DNA from: Alphaproteobacteria bacterium
GTDB taxonomy: Bacteria > Pseudomonadota > Alphaproteobacteria > GCA-016699305
Direction of reading: 5' to 3'
DNA: 64,000 nt
NCBI GenBank assembly: GCA_016699305.1
Contig: CP064970.1
Coordinates: 310,001-374,000 of the forward strand
Within the stretch, counting starts at the first letter, position 1; each line of letters starts with the position of its first letter. The notes beneath the pieces are model-generated. The model worked only from the letters and a program-made list of their open reading frames with translations, did no database searches and had not been told where the DNA came from. Both the position numbers and the translations under genes were made by a program. Positions 26,604 through 36,164 of this stretch are shown here, one piece after another.

Positions 26604-27389
26604 ATGAAGAATCTGTCTCGTGTTGCGTTTGCTGGCATGATAATGCTGGCTCCGGCCCCGGTCTTGGCGGCAGCTCCGGCTCCGGCCCCGGAACCCGCGC
26701 CGTCCAAACCCGCCATTGCCGTGGATGCCGCCGAGCGCGGCAAGATCGAATCCGTGATCCGCGATCTTCTGGATCGTGAGCCGGAAATCGTGCTGAAAGC
26801 TGCCAAGGACGCCTATGGCCGCGAAGAGGCCAAGGCGCAGGAAAAGGCGCGCCAGGAAATCAGCCAGAACCGTGATGCTCTGGTCAAGAGCGCCCATGGC
26901 TCGGAAGCCGGCAATCCTAAGGGTGATGTGACCGTCGTCGAGTTCTTCGACTATCAGTGCGGCCATTGCCGCTCAGCCCATGGCACCGTGGCTAAGCTAA
27001 TCAGCGAAGACAGCAATGTGCGCGTGATCTATCGTCACATGCCGATCCTGGGCGAGGCTTCGGGCTGGATGGCCTTTGCCGCTATCGCCGCTCAGCAACA
27101 GGGCAAGTTCAAGCAGATGCATGACGCCATGATGACCGTCAAGTCTCCCCAGACCAAGGAAAGCTTGATCAAGATGGCCGAAGGGGCCGGTCTGGACGTG
27201 GCCAAGTTCACCAAGGCCCTAGACAGCAGCGAATCGAAAGCTGCCTTGACGCAAGACGTGATGTTGGCCAAGACCTTGAACATCAACGGCACGCCCGCTT
27301 TCATCATCGGCGACCAGATGTTCAGCGGCGAGCTGCCGTTAGAGCAGTTCAAGTCCGTGATCGCCGAACAGCGCAAGAAGAAGAGCTAA
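26604..27389 (+). CDS. DsbA-family thiol:disulfide protein
   Basis: Periplasmic thioredoxin-fold oxidoreductase. 261 aa: signal peptide ending about residue 22 (VLAAAPAPAP), a Pro/Ala segment, a helical N-terminal domain with VIRDLLDREPEIVLKAA (the ScsC/Com1-type oligomerisation region), then a thioredoxin fold with C119-G-H-C122 in FFDYQCGHCRSAH and the cis-Pro loop INGTPAFIIGDQ. The N-terminal helical domain suggests a trimeric ScsC/BdbD-like isomerase-type rather than plain DsbA. The start at 26604 has a GGAG site. It follows the DegP-like gene and ends at a strong terminator. Confidence 0.9.
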   Translation: MKNLSRVAFAGMIMLAPAPVLAAAPAPAPEPAPSKPAIAVDAAERGKIESVIRDLLDREPEIVLKAAKDAYGREEAKAQEKARQEISQNRDALVKSAHGSEAGNPKGDVTVVEFFDYQCGHCRSAHGTVAKLISEDSNVRVIYRHMPILGEASGWMAFAAIAAQQQGKFKQMHDAMMTVKSPQTKESLIKMAEGAGLDVAKFTKALDSSESKAALTQDVMLAKTLNINGTPAFIIGDQMFSGELPLEQFKSVIAEQRKKKS

Positions 27390-27425
27390 GTCTTTCATCT
27401 GCCTCCATGGCAGGATGAGCGGACG

Positions 27426-27460
27426 GGGCGGCCTTCCTTGCGGAGGCCGCCCTTTTTCTT
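27426..27460 (+). terminator. intrinsic terminator after DsbA-like gene
   Basis: Stem GGGCGGCCT / AGGCCGCCC (9 bp) with a 9-base loop, then CTTTTTCTT: a classic GC stem and T run, 37 bases after the stop codon. Confidence 0.9.
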
Positions 27461-27482
27461 ACACTACAGAATGCTGTACTTT

Positions 27483-27908
27483 TTATTTCCTATTCATGTG
27501 TGCATTCCACAGAGCCTTACGCGCCTCAAGATAAGCATTCTTAGGACGAGCCGGCCCACCTGCAACCGATATTCCTGTTCCTAATGAGGAGCCTGCAGGT
27601 ATCTGCTGGAGATTGACTGATTTTGCTTTCCCAGGAGCGTTCGCAGGCCGTTCCGGAATGGTCAGTCTGACTGACTCCGGATCCACCCGAAAGGGGCGGC
27701 AAAGCGTACTTGCGACCTTGATTGTCTGACCATGTTGAGCGGAAAAAGCATGGTTGCAATTGTTCGTTTCTTCTATGTCGGCTCTTCTGGGATCAATGCC
27801 GTATTTTTTTATTTGTTTTCCGATAAGGAATGTGGGGATACCAACAAACGGGGAAACGATTGCAATTGAGAACACATATGGCAATGCCGCCGCAATAATA
27901 CTACTCAT
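27483..27908 (-). CDS. hypothetical single-pass membrane protein
   Basis: 141 aa, no recognised family. Residues 4-30 (IIAAALPYVFSIAIVSPFVG) form one membrane helix; the rest is soluble, basic and low-complexity, ending KNAYLEARKALWNAHMNRK. A GGGGAAG site lies 6 bases before the ATG. The DNA is AT-richer than the neighbours, like the DotA/TraY patch that begins nearby, so it may be part of the same acquired region. The 244-base gap to accB shows nothing else. Confidence 0.5.
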   Translation of the reverse strand: MSSIIAAALPYVFSIAIVSPFVGIPTFLIGKQIKKYGIDPRRADIEETNNCNHAFSAQHGQTIKVASTLCRPFRVDPESVRLTIPERPANAPGKAKSVNLQQIPAGSSLGTGISVAGGPARPKNAYLEARKALWNAHMNRK

Positions 27909-28152
27909 ACTTTCTTCCCCTATTTTTTTGAATTGGTAGTGTCTAATTATTCTGCAACCGCACCATAAATAACGTCAATCATATTTATTCTGTTTCAAAA
28001 AAATAATCACCATGGGTATGAACATCTCATGGCGTATCTATAATTTTCCACTTGTATGGTGTTTAGATGCGCGACATCCGCGAGGGGATTTGATAAAAGA
28101 AGGACCGAGCCTGCCCAGAGCGGGGCCCATAAGCATAAAATGAGATCGCCTG

Positions 28153-28608
28153 ATGCCTAAATTCGAAGTCGATGCCGAGATGGTGCGTAACCTGGCCAAT
28201 CTGTTGACGGAAACCGGCCTGACGGAAATTGAATACGCCGAAGGGGAAAAGCGCCTACGCCTGATGCGCGGCTCGGTCGCCGTGTCCGGCCCAACCCTGC
28301 CCGTGGCGGCCATGCCGGCCCCCCATCTGGCCACAACGGCCCCGGCCACAGCCCCCGCCAATGAAAGCCAGCCGCAAGGCGGCGTCACCTCCCCCATGGT
28401 CGGCACGGCCTATCTAGCGCCCGAGCCTGGCGCGCCCCCCTTCATCAAAGTCGGCGACCGCATCGAAGCCGGAGCCACATTGCTGATCATCGAGGCCATG
28501 AAGGTCATGAACCCCATCAAGGCCCCCCGTTCAGGCACCATCAGCCGAATCATAGTCACCGACGCCAAGCCCGTAGAGTTCGGCGAGACGCTGGTGGTGA
28601 TTGAATAG
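28153..28608 (+). CDS. accB: biotin carboxyl carrier protein of acetyl-CoA carboxylase
   Basis: Carries biotin between the biotin carboxylase and carboxyltransferase in fatty acid synthesis. 151 aa: an N-terminal helical region that binds AccC (EMVRNLANLLTETGLTEIEYAEG), an Ala/Pro linker (about 55-80), then the biotinyl domain with the EAMKVMN signature; Lys117 is the biotin site. Length and order are standard. Usually accC follows directly, often with aroQ before. Here the downstream gene is convergent and only 5 bases away, and neither accC nor aroQ is in the window. Confidence 0.95.
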   Translation: MPKFEVDAEMVRNLANLLTETGLTEIEYAEGEKRLRLMRGSVAVSGPTLPVAAMPAPHLATTAPATAPANESQPQGGVTSPMVGTAYLAPEPGAPPFIKVGDRIEAGATLLIIEAMKVMNPIKAPRSGTISRIIVTDAKPVEFGETLVVIE

Positions 28609-28613
28609 GGCGT

Positions 28614-29558
28614 TTATTTGGGAGCAGAGACGGGGAGTTGCGTTGCCTTACCGGTCATTGCGCCCCGCTTTGGTCGCATATCATCATCGGAAGGGTTGCC
28701 ACCGGTGGGTTCCTTTACGGCAGGTCGAGCCGTGCTATCCGGGGTGATGCGCCGTCCATAGACATAACCCGCATTCTCAGGATTCTTTGGATCGCGGACG
28801 ACAAAAAATTCATCACCTGTTCCTGGCTCAGCGGCCGCTTTGCATATATCGACTCTCGTGTTGATTGGCATAACCGGGCCTGTATAGCGAAATCGGGAGC
28901 TTTCCCCATGCTTATCCAAACGGTCGATCAACTGCACGGCGTAATCCCTGATCTTTGCCGTCCCTATGGGGTTCTTGCATATTTCCTGCAATGATTGCTT
29001 GACGGATTCGTCAAGCGGTTGCGCGACATCCTGGTACTTTAAGGTCAGCTGCTCTGGCTTCACAAAATGATTAACGCGGGGAGACATGGCCACAAGCCAG
29101 TTCTGACCATCGATATTTATATCTGCCGAGTTACAGACAATAATTCCTTGTCCCGGTTTGATATCCCATTTCGTGGCCTTATTAGAATTCGGATCTTCGT
29201 ATATTTTTGTGCCTGGTTTGGCGTAGAAAACCGCCATGTTCGGGTCTTTGCGACACCCTTCGTAATCGCCCCCTGGCAAGGCGGCACGCACCTTGGCATC
29301 GATTGCCGCATTGATCGCATCTTGCTTGCGTTGATTTTTTTCCTGCACATCGTGGAACAGCCTATTAAGGCCGTAACCCCCAGCAAAAACGACTGTCGCA
29401 AAAAGCGCCCAATACCGCTTTTTTTGATACCAAGCCCGTTCCTCGCTGTTGACTTCTTTTGTGGGTTCCTGAGCCGCATTCTCACCCTGAGCAATGCTCG
29501 GGTTTGCAGCGGGTTCTGTAGGTTTGACGCTTATATTTGTGGATTCTTGCTCGGCCAT
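28614..29558 (-). CDS. hypothetical single-pass membrane protein beside DotA/TraY genes
   Basis: 314 aa from ATG 29558 (GGAG site 8 bases upstream; an in-frame ATG at 29576 lacks one). Residues 1-42 are acidic and disordered, a helix at about 48-65 (WALFATVVFAGGYGL) crosses the membrane, and residues 80-314 are an exported soluble domain with six Cys, including the pairs around GCRKDPN, IVCNSAD, EICKNP and DICKAA. No family recognised. The bitopic plan with a large outer domain resembles accessory subunits of type IV secretion systems, and its location next to the DotA/TraY pair fits, but the direction is opposite. Convergent with accB. Confidence 0.6.
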   Translation of the reverse strand: MAEQESTNISVKPTEPAANPSIAQGENAAQEPTKEVNSEERAWYQKKRYWALFATVVFAGGYGLNRLFHDVQEKNQRKQDAINAAIDAKVRAALPGGDYEGCRKDPNMAVFYAKPGTKIYEDPNSNKATKWDIKPGQGIIVCNSADINIDGQNWLVAMSPRVNHFVKPEQLTLKYQDVAQPLDESVKQSLQEICKNPIGTAKIRDYAVQLIDRLDKHGESSRFRYTGPVMPINTRVDICKAAAEPGTGDEFFVVRDPKNPENAGYVYGRRITPDSTARPAVKEPTGGNPSDDDMRPKRGAMTGKATQLPVSAPK

Positions 29559-29639
29559 GGCTTTGTCTCCGTTCAATAAGAGCTATTTATAGTGGTAATC
29601 ATACACTAATTTCGTGAAAGCAATATATATGCCGCCGAT

Positions 29640-29682
29640 GCCTGACTTCACACGACGCCAGGGGCGTTGTGCAGGCTTTTTT
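29640..29682 (+). terminator. terminator-like hairpin ahead of the DotA/TraY genes
   Basis: On the plus strand GCCTG...CACGACGCC-AGG-GGCGTTGTG-CAGGC is followed by TTTTTT. The stem has one G-U pair and a short bulge. No plus-strand gene ends just upstream, and the first DotA/TraY gene begins 132 bases later, so it may shield the operon from read-through or act as a leader attenuator. Confidence 0.65.
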
Positions 29683-29814
29683 AACTTGTGCCTGTCACAA
29701 AAGACGGGGCAAACTGGTTTATCTGCGGCAGGGTTGGCCTGTATCAAGCCTATCGTGATCGTAGCAAATTGAGCCGAAATTTGTTAAAATGAGAGGCATC
29801 GAAAGGTCACGAAA

Positions 29815-32730
29815 ATGAGCCATCCGGAGCAAGAGCGTCCCGGACCGCAGAATGAAAAAGACAAGCGAACACCGACGTTAGGAAGTGTGGCGCGCTTTGC
29901 TTTGATGCCGGAGTTTAAACGCAGCGTGACGCCTCTTTTCGAGGTGGGCCGCATTCTTTCGCAGGTTCTGGCTATTCTGTTCGCTTCCCAAGGGTTGTTT
30001 GACCGTGACCATCCCGGCCTGCGCGGACAAGGGCCTTTGCCACTGAAGAATGTGATCGGCACGGCCTGGTCGCGCGTGGAGTTCACCAAGGAAAAACTGC
30101 CCCAAGCCGCCTTTTTCCTGGCTGTGGTGATGAGCCTGGTGATGACCGTGGCCACGATGGTGATCGTGTTGATGCTCAGCCTTAGCTCCGTCGCCCATGC
30201 CGCACCCGCATCAGGCAATGAGCTAGGCATGTTCGAGTCTCCCGCCGGCGATAAAGACTGGGCCAATAATTGGATCGAGCATTTGCTGGGGGATAATCGG
30301 GATATTCAAATCCCCAATCCCGGCTCGGGGCAAAACGTGACCGCCACGGGCACCGGGTTGGTCAAGGTGCTTAAATCCGTTTTGTCGATCTACAGCCTGG
30401 CACTGATGGTTCTTGCCACCGTGATCTTGCTGTATCACGGCATTGGCTTGACGGTGGAGACAGCCTGGCGCGGCAAGATGATGGGGCGCGGCAGCCAGAT
30501 GTGGGCCGCCTTGCGCCTTGTCTTTGGCCTTGGCTTGCTGGTCCCTTTGGCATCGGGCCTGAATTCGGGCCAGCATATCGTGATCCAAATCGCTAAATGG
30601 GGTTCGGGCCTGGGCAGTTATGCCTGGACGGCGATGTCCAAGGAATTGCTGAATATGAATGCAGGGCTTTTGCCTCCCTCCAACGCCGCCATAGGGGCCA
30701 ATGTGGGACGCATGATGGCCATCGGTATCTGCCGCGAGGTGTATGACGGCGCAGTGCGCCAAGACAAAGGCTGGATTTCAAAAGATGTCGAAACAGGCAT
30801 GTATAAAGTGACGGAAATCAGTCCCTATATGGACGAGAACCCCCTGATCCGGGGGATTGGCCAGTATGTGCGCAGATGGGATGTTTCCCCCATCCCTGCC
30901 AAACTTGCGGCGGTGGCCAACAACACATATGCCGATCTTCAAGGGGCATGCGGCAGTGTTGCCTATGCCACGGAAGCGGCCAAAGGGAGCATTTTAACAA
31001 CCAGCGCTGTGCAGAAACTCCGCGATATTCATAAGGCCGCTTTGTTTGACGGGGGCGTTTCCTGCCCCAGCTCGGACCCCAACAGCGTGCAGAACAGCTA
31101 TTCCGTCTATACCTGCGCCATGGACAAGGGGCGTGAATTGGCCGCCGAAGTCCTGGCCAAGCGCGCAGGTGCCACGGTGGTCAAAGATTGCAACAGCGGC
31201 AGCATTTGCAAAGCCGAAGAAAAAGTCACCGACCTGCTGGCTCTGGTCACGAATTACCAAGATGCCATCGTCAAGAAATCTCAGGAATATCTGGCCAAGG
31301 AGACCCTGGGCAGTCTGATTAGGGAAGACCACGTCTTAAAAAAGGTCGCCTCGGGTGAGAGCAATTTCGGCTGGATGTTCGCCGGCCTCTATTACATCGC
31401 CTATTCCCAAGTTGTCAGCAAGATATGGGAAGAGGCCAGTGCCGTGCCGAAAGTTGATGGATCGACAACACAGCTGATGGAGAATGCCTCGAAAGATTCA
31501 GCCTCAGCTATGATCAATCCTGACGTACCTGCAGATAGTCGTGAAGCCCAGATTGTAGCTGAAAGCGTTTACGGTGACCACCAATCGAAGGCAGCAACAG
31601 AACTGGCCCCCACCTTCCAGGCCACTTACAACATGCTCAAAGCCGATAAACGAATGTCGGCACAGGCGATTGGCGAAGGGATCACGCTGGACAACAGCTT
31701 CGGATGGATCGTCAGGAAAGGTATGGAACTTGGCATATGGAATCAGAATATGGATTTCTTTCCCATCACAAGCTTTCAACAAAACGCCAATGACGCCATC
31801 GGTTCTTTCGTCATTCTGGGTATGCGGCTGTATAAAATGTCCATCGCGATGTTCGGCAGTGGGGCGGTGGCCTCGGGCGTGGGGGCGATAATTGAGGGCG
31901 TTTCGGGATGGGTGGCGGGTCTAAGTCTGGCGGCTGGCCCTCTGGGCAAAGCCGGTTCTGTGCTCCTCAGCGGTTCTCTCTTTTTTACGGGCAAGATTCT
32001 CAGCATGGCGGGCGCATTGTTAATGACCTTGGCCTTTATCATATTCGGTGCGGCGTTGATGTTGGCTTTTCTGTTGCCTATCGTCCCCTTTTGGCGCTTT
32101 CTGCTGGGCATCATGACTTGGTTGTTATCGTTGCTGGAGATGGTGGTGGCCGTGCCCTTGGTCGCTTTGGCGCATCTGACGCCTTATGGCGATGATATCT
32201 ATTCGCCATCCAGCAAGGGCGCCTATATGGCTTTGGTGCAGTTGATGTTCCGGCCCATCCTGATGCTGATCGGCATGATCTTGGCCATTTTGTTGGCCAA
32301 TTCGTTGATTGGTTTCCTTAACGCTGTCTATTGGCAGGCGGTGGGAGCGGCCGTGGTTCCCGATGTCGAGGTTGCGACCGCGCGTCTTCCCGATACGCTG
32401 GGGGTATTACAGCGGTTGGTCTATATCCTGATCTATTGCATGGTCGGCTATACCATCTGCAACAGCTGCTTTAAGCTGATCGATACCATCCCGCAATTCG
32501 CCATGGGTTGGATCAACCAGCAAAACTTCGAGAAGCCGTTCGATTATGACCTGCACGGCAACGTCAAGAACGCGCTGATCGGCGGTAGCGGTATGCTGGC
32601 TCCCATCAAGAGCTTGGGCTCTGATACGACAAAGGCCCTATCGGGCATGGTGACCGAGCCGCTGGCCGACTACAAAAAACAAAAACTCAAAGACCGTTTG
32701 AAATCCATCGATAAATGGAAGAAGTCATAG
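29815..32730 (+). CDS. DotA/TraY-family membrane protein, copy 1
   Basis: 971 aa, polytopic. After a 95-residue cytoplasmic N-terminus comes a first hydrophobic segment (about 97-125) ending SSVAHAAP, which could be a signal or membrane anchor. Then two helices near 190-260 with the family block WAALRLVFGLGLLVPLASGL, a long periplasmic region (about 270-660) with several Cys, and a C-terminal cluster of about five helices with LPIVPFWRFLLGIMTWLLSL, then VAVPLVALAHLTPYGDD. These blocks are characteristic of DotA (Legionella Dot/Icm) and TraY (IncI conjugation) proteins, inner-membrane channel-type components. The 95-residue N-terminal extension before the first helix is unusual. It is followed directly by a paralogue. 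Confidence 0.85.
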   Translation: MSHPEQERPGPQNEKDKRTPTLGSVARFALMPEFKRSVTPLFEVGRILSQVLAILFASQGLFDRDHPGLRGQGPLPLKNVIGTAWSRVEFTKEKLPQAAFFLAVVMSLVMTVATMVIVLMLSLSSVAHAAPASGNELGMFESPAGDKDWANNWIEHLLGDNRDIQIPNPGSGQNVTATGTGLVKVLKSVLSIYSLALMVLATVILLYHGIGLTVETAWRGKMMGRGSQMWAALRLVFGLGLLVPLASGLNSGQHIVIQIAKWGSGLGSYAWTAMSKELLNMNAGLLPPSNAAIGANVGRMMAIGICREVYDGAVRQDKGWISKDVETGMYKVTEISPYMDENPLIRGIGQYVRRWDVSPIPAKLAAVANNTYADLQGACGSVAYATEAAKGSILTTSAVQKLRDIHKAALFDGGVSCPSSDPNSVQNSYSVYTCAMDKGRELAAEVLAKRAGATVVKDCNSGSICKAEEKVTDLLALVTNYQDAIVKKSQEYLAKETLGSLIREDHVLKKVASGESNFGWMFAGLYYIAYSQVVSKIWEEASAVPKVDGSTTQLMENASKDSASAMINPDVPADSREAQIVAESVYGDHQSKAATELAPTFQATYNMLKADKRMSAQAIGEGITLDNSFGWIVRKGMELGIWNQNMDFFPITSFQQNANDAIGSFVILGMRLYKMSIAMFGSGAVASGVGAIIEGVSGWVAGLSLAAGPLGKAGSVLLSGSLFFTGKILSMAGALLMTLAFIIFGAALMLAFLLPIVPFWRFLLGIMTWLLSLLEMVVAVPLVALAHLTPYGDDIYSPSSKGAYMALVQLMFRPILMLIGMILAILLANSLIGFLNAVYWQAVGAAVVPDVEVATARLPDTLGVLQRLVYILIYCMVGYTICNSCFKLIDTIPQFAMGWINQQNFEKPFDYDLHGNVKNALIGGSGMLAPIKSLGSDTTKALSGMVTEPLADYKKQKLKDRLKSIDKWKKS

Positions 32731-32732
32731 AG

Positions 32733-35447
32733 ATGAAGCCCATGACGATATCTTCTCGCCCCGCTCGCCCCATCATCGCACTGTTGGGCATGACGTTTGG
32801 CCTGATGCTGACATTCTTTGCGGCCCCATATTCGGCAAAAGCCGAAGACGCCCCGGCCTTTACCCCGGCGGCGGAGGAATTGTTTAAGCCCAGCCTGACG
32901 GATGATTGGGCCTTGAAATGGATCGATCATTTACTAGGCCCCGACAACACCGATTTGGTCTTTGCCAATGGCGATAACGGCACCACCACGGTTTCGGGCG
33001 CAGGGCTGACGACGGTGCTCAAGACATTGCTGCGTATCTACAGCATCGCCATGCTGGTCGTGGGCGGCATCATCCTGACCTACCATCTCATCGTCATCAC
33101 CACGGAAGGCGCGTGGAAAGGACAGATGGGGGGACGCGCCAACCAGATATGGGCACCCATCCGCGTGGTCTTTGCCATCGGCCTGTTGGTTCCCTTGGGA
33201 TCGGGCATCAACACCGGCCAGGAAGTGGTGCTGCAATTCGCGCGCTGGGGGTCCAATCTGGGCAGTTACGCCTGGACAAAAACCCTGACCTATATGCTGA
33301 ATATGGACAGCGGCGTTGTGGTCTCGACCAAATTTAATATGTCTGTTCCTGCCGCTCAATTCGTGATGACGGGGATATGCACGCGCGTCATCGAAAACAA
33401 TCGCATGTGCGTGGCTGAGAAATCCCTTAAAGATAATGGATATAATGTGATTGGCTATGCGGCGGGAGATAAGGTGCTTGTAGCTGGTAATGAATGTTCC
33501 ACGGATCTATTAAGCAACCAGAAATGCGGCGCACTGCGATTGGCGAGTGCGGGCGGCGATAGCACAGGCATCTTAAACCCCGCGATAGAAGACCTACTGC
33601 GCACCAGGCAAAATGGGTTGTTCGTAGCTCAATCGGATGTGTTCCGTAAGTATGGCTTTGACGCAGCAGATGGCATACTCAAGGGCAGTTTGATCGGTGA
33701 ACCCCCGGGTTATGAGGATGATGTTACATCCTTCAACAATCAGTTATCTGCCTTAACAAAGGAAATTGTGGGCGGCAAAACGATCAAAGATTTGATTAAT
33801 CCTAAGAACCCTCTTTATATCCTCTCGCAATCGACGGGAGATGGATCATCCGCCAGCGGCAATCACGGTTGGGTGTTGGCGGGAATGTACTATGTCATCA
33901 TCTCGCGTGTGTACTCTGAAATGTCATCGGCACTCGCTGCATTGCCTCAAGTGGCTATCCCTGAAATTAAGGGTGTGCTGCCCAATAATCATATTAGAGA
34001 GGGAGAAATTCAAAAGATTATAGACGGTGCAACGGTAGCTTTTGGCAACGCCCTTCAAGGGGCGCGGAAATCTGCGGAAGACGCCAAAGGCGAGGATGGT
34101 GAGCTGGATCAGGTCATGCGGTATGTACGGGGACTGATGACATTGTATGGCATTCTGGACTCGGAAGGCGACTTAATCCTGACAACCGCAAACTTTACAC
34201 AAAATCCGGGCGATGCGATTGGTTCGATGATTTCTCTGGGCAATCGGTTGCTGCGCGCATCGTTGTCCATGATGGGATCAGCCGTGATGACCAGTACGAT
34301 TTTGGACACGGGCGCGTTGTTTCTTAAGAAAGCCACGACGAATCCGGCATTGAACTTTCTTGCGACAGGTATTGATAAATTCACGGATATTGTCGTGGCT
34401 TTTGCCATCGCCATCGGCTTTATTTTATTTGTCGCGGCGCTGACCCTGGCCTTTATCCTGCCGATGATGCCTTTCTTTCGATTCTTCCTGGGCGTCATGA
34501 CCTGGCTGATCTCGGTGGTCGAAGCGGTCGTGGCTATTCCACTGGTGGCCTTAGCGCATTTGAACCCCTATGGTGACGATCTCCCCGCCAGCAGTGCCAG
34601 GCCGGCTTATATGATGCTGTTGCAGCTGTTGTTCCGTCCCTTCTTGATGCTAGTGGGCATGATTCTGGCGATTGTGCTGGCCAATTCGATGATCGCATTT
34701 CTGAACGCCACCTTCTGGAGTGCCCTGGCCGTCATCGACTCGACCACATCAGGGGGGGCGGCCATATCGACAACGCAAGGCGCGTTATCGCAACTTATCT
34801 ATCTCATCATCTATTGCATCATGGCCTATTCGATCGTCACGATGTGCATGAAGCTGATCGACATTCTGCCCACAAATGCCTTGAAATGGATCGGTGCAAG
34901 CCCGGTCGGCGAAGGGGGACGTGTGGATGACAGCTTCATTGGCGCGGCGGCAGGTGCCGTAACCACCTATGTTGCAGGCGGCATGGTCAAGGATGTCGTC
35001 ACCCAAAGCGGCAATATCGTCTCGGGGAGTGTGTCTGGCATTTATGATGCGAGAAAAGCGAAGAAGGATGAAAACGATGCTATAGAAGCGGCGTATCGTG
35101 AAAGAGGAATGTTTGAACTTATTAAGAGAAATAACCCCGATGTTACCGGTGCAGATCTTGTGGATATAGGGCGTAAGTCATACGAAGCCCAAAGTGCCAA
35201 CGCTTCAAAAGCATCCACATCGGGGCAGAGCACGAATTCGCAGCAGGCAGCAGACGCACAACAACAGGCCCAACAAGCTGAGCAGAAAGCAAATCAGGCA
35301 TTGCAAGCGCTTAAGCGTGGTGATTCCAAACCCAAGCCGCGAGATGCCTCTGCTAAACGCTCGACAGGAAGTCGATTGAACAGATTAATGGATATGCTGA
35401 CCGCTTTTTTCTCGAGGAAACCTCCAGGAGGCTTATCTGGTAGCTGA
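32733..35447 (+). CDS. DotA/TraY-family membrane protein, copy 2
   Basis: 904 aa from ATG 32733, two bases after the stop of copy 1; an ATG at 32715 overlapping copy 1 is an alternative. The signal peptide ends near YSAKAED. The same plan as copy 1 follows: KWIDHLLG, helices around AMLVVGGIILTYHLIVI, the block WAPIRVVFAIGLLVPLGSGI, a periplasmic domain with different sequence, and the C-terminal helices with LPMMPFFRFFLGVMTWLISV and IPLVALAHLNPYGDD. The cytoplasmic tail (about 760-904) is long, Gln/Ala-rich and probably coiled coil or disordered, which copy 1 lacks. The two are clearly paralogous yet diverged, especially in the periplasmic domain and tail, so they may form a heteromeric pore. 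Confidence 0.85.
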   Translation: MKPMTISSRPARPIIALLGMTFGLMLTFFAAPYSAKAEDAPAFTPAAEELFKPSLTDDWALKWIDHLLGPDNTDLVFANGDNGTTTVSGAGLTTVLKTLLRIYSIAMLVVGGIILTYHLIVITTEGAWKGQMGGRANQIWAPIRVVFAIGLLVPLGSGINTGQEVVLQFARWGSNLGSYAWTKTLTYMLNMDSGVVVSTKFNMSVPAAQFVMTGICTRVIENNRMCVAEKSLKDNGYNVIGYAAGDKVLVAGNECSTDLLSNQKCGALRLASAGGDSTGILNPAIEDLLRTRQNGLFVAQSDVFRKYGFDAADGILKGSLIGEPPGYEDDVTSFNNQLSALTKEIVGGKTIKDLINPKNPLYILSQSTGDGSSASGNHGWVLAGMYYVIISRVYSEMSSALAALPQVAIPEIKGVLPNNHIREGEIQKIIDGATVAFGNALQGARKSAEDAKGEDGELDQVMRYVRGLMTLYGILDSEGDLILTTANFTQNPGDAIGSMISLGNRLLRASLSMMGSAVMTSTILDTGALFLKKATTNPALNFLATGIDKFTDIVVAFAIAIGFILFVAALTLAFILPMMPFFRFFLGVMTWLISVVEAVVAIPLVALAHLNPYGDDLPASSARPAYMMLLQLLFRPFLMLVGMILAIVLANSMIAFLNATFWSALAVIDSTTSGGAAISTTQGALSQLIYLIIYCIMAYSIVTMCMKLIDILPTNALKWIGASPVGEGGRVDDSFIGAAAGAVTTYVAGGMVKDVVTQSGNIVSGSVSGIYDARKAKKDENDAIEAAYRERGMFELIKRNNPDVTGADLVDIGRKSYEAQSANASKASTSGQSTNSQQAADAQQQAQQAEQKANQALQALKRGDSKPKPRDASAKRSTGSRLNRLMDMLTAFFSRKPPGGLSGS

Positions 35448-35534
35448 AATAATTTCTACAATGTACACTTTCTTAGCAGGGCTTAAACATTCATCACCCC
35501 TGGGTTCAGGCACCGAACAAGAGGAAAACAGATT

Positions 35535-36026
35535 ATGCCTCCATCTCAGCGTACATCCGTGACGGCCTCTCCTGGAGCAGGAAGCCATGCAGGGATAGCG
35601 AGTGCCGGTGCTTCGCCTGTGACAGAACAGAAATCTGGGGCCAAAACTGAACCGAAGTTTAGTTGGGATTGGCTTCCCACTGCGCTGGGCTGGGCGGGGG
35701 GTGTTGTGATCGGATTGTATGTCATCGGCACAGCTTGCTCGACTTACAGGTTCATGAGTAAACCAAGCAATCCCCATTATCTCAAACACCGACCCCAACC
35801 CTATTTCGGCGATGGGGCAAAGAGCGTGACAACGCCAAGCAGTCCTCCCCCTGTCATTCAGTCGGAGGAACTTAGGAAACTATTTGAAAGTGGCGCTCCC
35901 GTCATTATTCCCGATGAGAAAGCCCCGGATTCTTCCGTCCCAAAAACTGCCCCCTCAACGCGGGCCCCTGCCCTCCCTAGAAAGCAAGCCTACCTACCTG
36001 GAATCACCGCGAGTTTTACTCTTTAA
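35535..36026 (+). CDS. hypothetical bitopic protein downstream of DotA/TraY pair
   Basis: 163 aa, no recognised family. A low-complexity Ser/Ala/Pro N-terminus, one membrane helix at about 50-70 (ALGWAGGVVIGLYVIGTAC), then a Pro-rich exported stretch with SEELRKLFESGAPVIIPDE. It starts 87 bases after the second DotA/TraY gene on the same strand and is likely co-transcribed. Its Pro-rich extended tail recalls periplasm-spanning linkers of secretion subunits; this is only a resemblance. The 138-base gap after it holds no gene. Confidence 0.5.
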   Translation: MPPSQRTSVTASPGAGSHAGIASAGASPVTEQKSGAKTEPKFSWDWLPTALGWAGGVVIGLYVIGTACSTYRFMSKPSNPHYLKHRPQPYFGDGAKSVTTPSSPPPVIQSEELRKLFESGAPVIIPDEKAPDSSVPKTAPSTRAPALPRKQAYLPGITASFTL

Positions 36027-36164
36027 CTCTGTAGCACCCTCCTATCACCTAGGCACATCTGTTGAGCGCGCTCGTCTGGCACGACTGGAGGACTTGGAGC
36101 GGTCTTGGGGCTGGTCTGCGGCCTTACATATGCATATGGCGACAACGTAGTCTTAGAATTACAG

